Assembly: GCA_023248495.1 (NCBI GenBank)
Contig: JAHFEK010000006.1
Location: forward strand, 1-64,000
DNA: 64,000 bases
Direction: 5' to 3'
Origin: Nitrospinales bacterium
GTDB lineage: Bacteria > Nitrospinota_A > UBA7883 > JACRGQ01
Below are positions 58,914-64,000 of the stretch, in pieces (positions within the stretch are counted from its first letter, which is position 1; every line of letters starts with the position of its first letter). The notes under the pieces were generated by a model, which was given only the letters and a program-made list of their open reading frames with translations, was not told the origin of the DNA and searched no databases. The position numbers were made by a program, and so were the translations under genes.

Positions 58914-60332
58914 CTATTCGACCAAGTATCCTTGCAGCCAAAGAACGCCGGTGATGCATTTTCCCAATTCCAACATGCAGTCAGCGTCCAATGCCGAATC
59001 CGCGATATAAAGAAAAACATTGAAATCATAATCGTCAGGGCGCATCAGTGTCGCTTTTAACCGGCTTAGGTCAATTCCCCGAACATGTATCCTCTTAATC
59101 TCATCCACCTTGACCATAAAGTCATAATCATCACTTCCAAGGTCTTCCCGCTGGAAAAGGATTGCCGCCCCATCAAGAGATATTTTTATTGGTTCCAAGC
59201 TATCAGAAACATCTGGACGGCCCGCCTGACGCATAGCCTTTAACTTTTCAGGATCATCAATCACAACCTCATTGTGTTTGGGGTTGCCAGCCATGTAAAC
59301 CAAGCCCGACAACATGAACTTTGCTTTCATTCCTGGATGATACTTATCCCGGTTCTTATAGTAATGCGTATCAAAGAAGGAGATGGGAGCGCAACCGGCA
59401 ATGGTGCCTAAAATAGTCCCTATGCTCACCACATGTTGAACGAAGTTTAGCTGTTTGTTGCTGGTGGTTGCCCAAAAGTCGTCCCGCTCGTAAGTCATTT
59501 TGTCCTGCTGTTTCTCGCCGTTCTCCCCCACGATAGTGACGCTGCTCTTTTTGCCGAAGGGTGGATTCGTCAGCACCATATCCACCTCTTCAGCTACTTT
59601 GCCGCGCAGGGCGTCTTTGCTTTCGACCGGGCTTTCGTCGCCACCGATGCCGTGCAGGTAGAGATTCATGGCGCAAAGGCGAACCACGCTATCCACTATG
59701 TCCGCGCCGCGCAGGGCTTTCTCTTTAAGGTGGCGCGCGGCCCCGTGATCCAGCTTTTGGTGCTTCTCGATGTAATCGTAAGCGGCAAGGAGGAACCCGC
59801 CGGTACCGCAGGCCGGGTCAGCGATTACCATTCCGGTCTTGGGGCGCATTACCTCCACCATCGCGCGGATGAGCGGGCGCGGCGTGAAGTACTGTCCCGC
59901 CCCGCCTTTTACGTCGGATGCGTTTTTTTCCAGCAATCCTTCGTAGATGTCACCTTTAACGTCGGTGCTCATGGAGGACCAGTCTTCCTTGCCGATCATG
60001 TTTATCAGGTGGGCGAGCTTGGCGGGGTCGGATATCTTGTTCTGCGCTTTTTTGAAGATGACGCCGAGCAAGCCGGGATACTTGCCCAACGCTTCAAGAA
60101 TGTGGCGGTACTGGATTTCCAATGCGTCGCCGTCCAGCTTGGCAAGGGCCTTCCATTGGTATTCTTTCTGGATTCTTACATCCTTCCCCTGCTCCATCCG
60201 CTCCTGCGCCATTTTGAGGAAGATGAGGAAGGTTATCTGCTCAACGTAATCGCCATAGGAAAGGCCGTCGTCGCGCATGACGTGAGCGTAGTTCCAAACT
60301 TTCTGGACAATGGCGGCGCTGTTTTCGGTCAT
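58914..60332 (-). CDS. hsdM: Type I R-M methyltransferase subunit HsdM, C-terminal third replaced by unrelated sequence (chimeric)
   Basis: GGAGQYFTPRPLIRAMVEVM, ADPACGTGGFLLAAYDYI, MVLTNPPFGKKS up to QLNFVQHV; from ~59429 leftward the sequence (VSIGTILGTIAGCAPISFFDTHYYKNRDK...) is not HsdM-like. Confidence 0.82.
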   Translation of the reverse strand: MTENSAAIVQKVWNYAHVMRDDGLSYGDYVEQITFLIFLKMAQERMEQGKDVRIQKEYQWKALAKLDGDALEIQYRHILEALGKYPGLLGVIFKKAQNKISDPAKLAHLINMIGKEDWSSMSTDVKGDIYEGLLEKNASDVKGGAGQYFTPRPLIRAMVEVMRPKTGMVIADPACGTGGFLLAAYDYIEKHQKLDHGAARHLKEKALRGADIVDSVVRLCAMNLYLHGIGGDESPVESKDALRGKVAEEVDMVLTNPPFGKKSSVTIVGENGEKQQDKMTYERDDFWATTSNKQLNFVQHVVSIGTILGTIAGCAPISFFDTHYYKNRDKYHPGMKAKFMLSGLVYMAGNPKHNEVVIDDPEKLKAMRQAGRPDVSDSLEPIKISLDGAAILFQREDLGSDDYDFMVKVDEIKRIHVRGIDLSRLKATLMRPDDYDFNVFLYIADSALDADCMLELGKCITGVLWLQGYLVE

Positions 60333-60376
60333 TTTTGTTCTCTGATTATAATGGCTACGGCTCGTTGATGACCGTG

Positions 60377-60721
60377 TCAGGAAGGAAACTCGGCTTTAAG
60401 GATACGTTCGACCTTATCTTGCAGGGCTGGCGCTTCCACCGTAGCGGCACTCCAGACGAGAACCCAGTCCACTGAAAAATAGGCGTGTACAACATAGTTG
60501 CGGAAATCCGTGATTTTTCGCCACGGGATATCAGGATATTTTTCTTTGACCCCTTGCGGCAATTTGGAGGCCGCTTCCCCTATAACTATCAGTTTCATCA
60601 ATACGGCGCTTTTTACAACGTCGCTATCCATGAACTTTTCAAAAGTAACACCTTCAATAAAAGAGCGTATCGCCTTTGCGGCTTCCACTATATCCGCAAG
60701 ATAAAGCTTTTCACGCCGCAT
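60377..60721 (-). CDS. HepT-like (DUF86) HEPN RNase toxin
   Basis: DIVEAAKAIRSFIEGV...DFRNYVVHAYFSVDWVLVW with HEPN RX4-6H motif. Confidence 0.87.
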   Translation of the reverse strand: MRREKLYLADIVEAAKAIRSFIEGVTFEKFMDSDVVKSAVLMKLIVIGEAASKLPQGVKEKYPDIPWRKITDFRNYVVHAYFSVDWVLVWSAATVEAPALQDKVERILKAEFPS

Positions 60722-61013
60722 AAAAAACTTTCGAGCTGTTTAATACCTCATCCCGGATGATGGGATTAAGCCCCCTTTTGGAAACGAGGTCCACTTTTCG
60801 GCCGAGAATATCAGCAAGCTCGTGCTGCATTCCGATGAATTCCAAAAGCCCTATTTTTGCATCCGGCATGAACTCCACAAGAAAGTCGATGTCGCTTTGA
60901 TCGGTAAAATCGTCCCGCACGGCGGAACCGAAAACGGAAAGCTCCCGCACCTGATACCGTTTGCATATCCCGGCGATGGCCTCTTTCGGCAATTCAATTT
61001 TTATTGCGTTCAT
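60711..61013 (-). CDS. MntA-like nucleotidyltransferase antitoxin
   Basis: RELSVFGSAVRDDFTDQSDIDFLVEFMPDAKIGLLEFIGMQHELADILGRKVDLVSKRGL. Confidence 0.9.
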   Translation of the reverse strand: MNAIKIELPKEAIAGICKRYQVRELSVFGSAVRDDFTDQSDIDFLVEFMPDAKIGLLEFIGMQHELADILGRKVDLVSKRGLNPIIRDEVLNSSKVFYAA

Positions 61014-61027
61014 TTTTATACTTTCCT

Positions 61028-62587
61028 TTACCTTACGCCCATTTTAGCCTGTTTTCGTGGTTTGGCGGAATGGGACTCACGGTTCCTCTTTAAATCCCGT
61101 CCTTTCTCTCTTTCGGCTTGGATACGCTTGAGGAGTTCGCTGGCCGGTTCGTCGTCCGGGTTTTGCGGCACCAGCTTCCCCTCGAACGCCTTTTTCAGGA
61201 TGGACTGGCGGAGGCTCTTAATAATTGGCTCAACCTTAAAAACACTTTGCTCAATGTGCTTTATTCTGCTCAGAAGTTCCTCGTATTCTTCTATCAGGAC
61301 ATGTTGTTCATGCAGTGGGGGCAACGCGACTGGTATTTTCCTTATGATACCTAGATTTAAAATTTCCATCGTCCCTCCGTGCGAGGCAATCTTGAACAAA
61401 TGTTTTACTTGTGGTGCCTGCAAATATATTTGCACATACTTGGATAAAACGAGCTTGTTGTCTAAAGACACTTTCACAAGGCGTGGATTTATTATGCCCG
61501 GCTCACAATCTTTAGGGAGGATTAATACCCTTCCAATAGTTCCAACCAAACTAATCAACATATCGCCCGGTTTGATCGCGCAGCTTTCAAGTTCTTCATA
61601 CAACTTTCTATCAACGTAATAATCACCATATCTATGGTCGTTCCTAATAACTTGCTCTTGACCATATATTTTGTAACCAGCCTTGGAATACATCGACTTC
61701 TTAAGAGAAGAACCAAATGGTCCGGCTTTTAGGGAATTGTCTTCATCGGTCGCTAGTATCTCAAGGTTTATCCATACCCACCCCTCGGGCAATTCGGGGA
61801 GGGATGAAGTATCAGGGGAAGCGGGTTCCTGGTATTTTTCTTTCCATTTGTCGTCTTTGGGGGTGATGCCTTTGCGTTTGAAGTCGGCCAGCTGGGCTTC
61901 TTCCCACTTTTTGCGGCGTTCTTTCAGGATGCGGTCGAGAAGTTTTGAGGCGGGTTCCAGCTTGGCTTTGTTCTTTTCGCGCCACTTTTTGGTGAGTTCA
62001 CCGGTGACGGCGGCCTTTAGCACAGATTGGCGGTACTGCTTTAAAAGCGCCTTCGCTTTTTCCAGCGCCTTCACCCCCGCATCCAGATTGCTGAAAAGCT
62101 CCTCAATCTTCGCCACAATCCTCTTTTGCCCATTGAGCGGCGGAAGAGGCAAGGTGATCGTTCTTAGTTTTGATGCATTAACATTCTGCAAAGCTATGCC
62201 ACTGCTGAGTTCAGAAATATTTTTCCAATATCGCGAACTTTGTAAAAAATAAGCTAAGTAGCTTGGATTAATCAGAGGACGAAATCGAATTAAGTAAGAT
62301 GCAAATACAGATTTGGCGGGATTCTTGATTAATGAACTTACACCAATTGACCCAGCTCTGGAAATTACAATATCTCCATCGTTCAAAAGATACTTATTGA
62401 GATTATAAGGCTCCTCGTGGCAGAAAGGAACATCGTTCCAATTTATTGGCCCCGAAGTAATATCTGTGGTTCTTAGAAAGTAGATTTTGCCCGTTTTGGA
62501 TGCTTTGGTTGTCCATCCATACTGTGGATATGCACATACCTCATCAAGAGTGCTCTCAACCCACCCCTTCGGCAGTTCCTCGCTCAC
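61028..62587 (-). CDS. hsdS: Type I R-M specificity subunit HsdS
   Basis: Two target-recognition domains: ELPKGWVESTLDEVC...IVAKIEELFSNLDAGVKALEKAK and PELPEGWVWINLEIL...PLHEQHVLIEEYEELLSRI; GTG start. Confidence 0.93.
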   Translation of the reverse strand: MSEELPKGWVESTLDEVCAYPQYGWTTKASKTGKIYFLRTTDITSGPINWNDVPFCHEEPYNLNKYLLNDGDIVISRAGSIGVSSLIKNPAKSVFASYLIRFRPLINPSYLAYFLQSSRYWKNISELSSGIALQNVNASKLRTITLPLPPLNGQKRIVAKIEELFSNLDAGVKALEKAKALLKQYRQSVLKAAVTGELTKKWREKNKAKLEPASKLLDRILKERRKKWEEAQLADFKRKGITPKDDKWKEKYQEPASPDTSSLPELPEGWVWINLEILATDEDNSLKAGPFGSSLKKSMYSKAGYKIYGQEQVIRNDHRYGDYYVDRKLYEELESCAIKPGDMLISLVGTIGRVLILPKDCEPGIINPRLVKVSLDNKLVLSKYVQIYLQAPQVKHLFKIASHGGTMEILNLGIIRKIPVALPPLHEQHVLIEEYEELLSRIKHIEQSVFKVEPIIKSLRQSILKKAFEGKLVPQNPDDEPASELLKRIQAEREKGRDLKRNRESHSAKPRKQAKMGVR

Positions 62588-62690
62588 GCTACCAAGGCTC
62601 CGTTAAGGTCTTCGATAATGTGGACGGGTGTGGGGCAGGTGAGTCCCATCATGGCGTCGGCCCAAGCGAGGCCCTTAAGGTTATCCGCAG
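62584..62690 (-). pseudogene. 3' tail of a second, diverged hsdR-like gene fused out of frame to a truncated HEPN gene
   Basis: Own translation DNLKGLAWADAMMGLTCPTPVHIIEDLNGALVA* matching the tail ...IIDDLNGALVA* of hsdR at 63196; stop overlaps the hsdS GTG. Right boundary approximate. Confidence 0.7.
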
Positions 62691-62765
62691 CTCGCGCTGG
62701 GCCGTTGCGTAGTCCCCTCCTTCGGCCTTTTCGACCCACTCTTTAACGAGAGGCTTCAGCTTCAT
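62649..62765 (-). pseudogene. Truncated HEPN domain gene (N-terminal ~30 aa retained)
   Basis: MKLKPLVKEWVEKAEGGDYATAQRELR|ITLRASLGPTP*; HEPN-like start truncated far short of a full domain. Confidence 0.7.
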
Positions 62766-63075
62766 GGAGCGTTTTGCCCTTGTTGATGATGTCGGAAATA
62801 AAAAAATCATCCCATGCCAGCCGTTGCCGCACCTGATCGGGAGACCGTACAAGAATATCCACCGGAAGGGTGGTGCCGACCCGCGCCAGTATTTCACACG
62901 CCTTCCGGGCCGGTTTCCCTTTGAAAGGCATGACGACAAGCAAATCAACATCTGAAGCATCGGTTGGCGTGCCCGTGGCATATGAACCAAAGAGAATTAT
63001 TCTGTCGGGATTATATGCCTCGGCGATACGCCGGGAAAGATTGCGGATTTCCGCGATAGTTATCTTTTTTCCCAT
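62743..63075 (-). CDS. Nucleotidyltransferase domain protein (MNT-type)
   Basis: AYNPDRIILFGSYATGTPTDASDVDLLVVMPFKGKPARKACEILARVGTTLPVDILVRSPDQVRQRL. Confidence 0.88.
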   Translation of the reverse strand: MGKKITIAEIRNLSRRIAEAYNPDRIILFGSYATGTPTDASDVDLLVVMPFKGKPARKACEILARVGTTLPVDILVRSPDQVRQRLAWDDFFISDIINKGKTLHEAEASR

Positions 63076-63195
63076 ACCTAAAACCCCTTCGCCATCCGCC
63101 CGAAAACCCGTCAATCATCCTAATCTGTTACCGTCTTAACTAGCTTGAGTATAACATTTCCCGGATACGGTTTGATTCCCGGAAATCACCGCGAA

Positions 63196-64000
63196 TCACG
63201 CCACCAAAGCTCCGTTAAGGTCATCTATGATTTGGTCGGTTTCGGGACCGAACAGTTTTAGCGCCTTCCCCAGTCCGCCGTGTGCGGTGAAAGGGGCCAG
63301 ATCAAAATCGTCCCGCTCCACCGATCCGGAAAGGGAAATACGCTCTTTTATCATCCGCAGCCACTCCATCTGTTCCGCCGTAAAGCTCTTGCCGTTCCGC
63401 TGTTGCTGGGCCAGCCATTCATCAAAACGGCGTTCCACAATATCGGGAAACGGCTCCAGCACGTCCGCCGCCCCCGCAGCAAAACGGATGAGCGAAATTA
63501 TATTGGTCAACACCGTGGCGGGGCTGGCGTTGCGCACCCGGCTTTTTTCCAGATTGGCATAGGCGCTCCAGACCCGTTCCGGAGCCAGATTGTATGGAGG
63601 ATCTTGCAGTTCATCGGCAAGTTTCTTTATCGCATCGTGGGTAATGTGGCGTTTGGCGTAGGTCTGGCTGTAGATAATCTGCAACGCTGTAATCTCGTCC
63701 TTGTGCTTCTCTATAAATTGGCGGAAATTTTGAATTATCTGGCGTGCCTTTTCTTTATCATGCCCCACTTCTATGAGCGTATCTATAGTGCCGTGGTCTA
63801 TGGTCTGCTCGTTCTCGCGCCTCATCGATTCCAGCAGGTCGCGCACATCGGGGCGGTTGAATGGCTCCACGGCGGCATCGGCCAGTTTTATGCGGGCCTT
63901 CTCGCATTCCTCCGGTTTTGGTTGCTCTTTGGCGTTGGTGGCTTTAGCGGCATCCAGCGCCGCATCGGGATTGAGCGAGTGGATAATATCGCCGGTGATC
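63196..64000 (-). CDS. hsdR: Type I R-M restriction subunit HsdR, C-terminal part (runs off the window)
   Basis: Frame open to the window edge; ...HITHDAIKKLADELQDPPYNLAPERVWSAYANLEKSRVRNASPATVLTNIISLIRFA... resembles an EcoEI-type HsdR C-terminal domain. Confidence 0.85.
   Translation of the reverse strand, partial: ITGDIIHSLNPDAALDAAKATNAKEQPKPEECEKARIKLADAAVEPFNRPDVRDLLESMRRENEQTIDHGTIDTLIEVGHDKEKARQIIQNFRQFIEKHKDEITALQIIYSQTYAKRHITHDAIKKLADELQDPPYNLAPERVWSAYANLEKSRVRNASPATVLTNIISLIRFAAGAADVLEPFPDIVERRFDEWLAQQQRNGKSFTAEQMEWLRMIKERISLSGSVERDDFDLAPFTAHGGLGKALKLFGPETDQIIDDLNGALVA

Overview
The window is a gene-dense, fairly GC-rich bacterial chromosome segment. Most of it is housekeeping: SppA, rpsA, cmk, tyrA, CarD, PIN/TRAM, ispD, flagellin, hemL, mtnP, pdxJ, gpsA, larB/larC, PhzF, lptD, pyruvoyl Arg decarboxylase, nadE, purF, bio genes, smpB, argS, birA, coaX and LOG. 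Accessory or unusual material falls in five places. (1) ~12.1-13.6 kb is a small island between a full histidine kinase gene and a truncated 47-codon copy of its 5' end. It holds a run of back-to-back hairpins, a G8 tract in a possible promoter spacer, and two orphan ORFs. (2) 37.7-39.85 kb is an AT-richer cytosine methyltransferase / unclassified putative restriction enzyme / Vsr cassette. (3) 39.8-43.9 kb is an smpB-bioH-bioC-bioDA chain with 4-nt overlaps and a BioD-BioA fusion. (4) 49.6-58.7 kb is a multiheme cytochrome locus: a beta-barrel, 9-heme, 13-heme putative lipoprotein, 3-heme and NapC-like 17(+1)-heme cytochromes, plus a divergent 5-heme cytochrome and a signal-peptide carbonic anhydrase. 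It is a strong candidate for a porin-cytochrome electron conduit. (5) 58.9-64 kb is a type I R-M locus (hsdR-hsdS-hsdM) interleaved with two nucleotidyltransferase/HEPN modules, one truncated, and a chimeric HsdM whose C-terminal third is replaced. I saw no rRNA, tRNA, CRISPR array or intact transposase. All calls come from reading the sequence and ORF translations; no database search was run.
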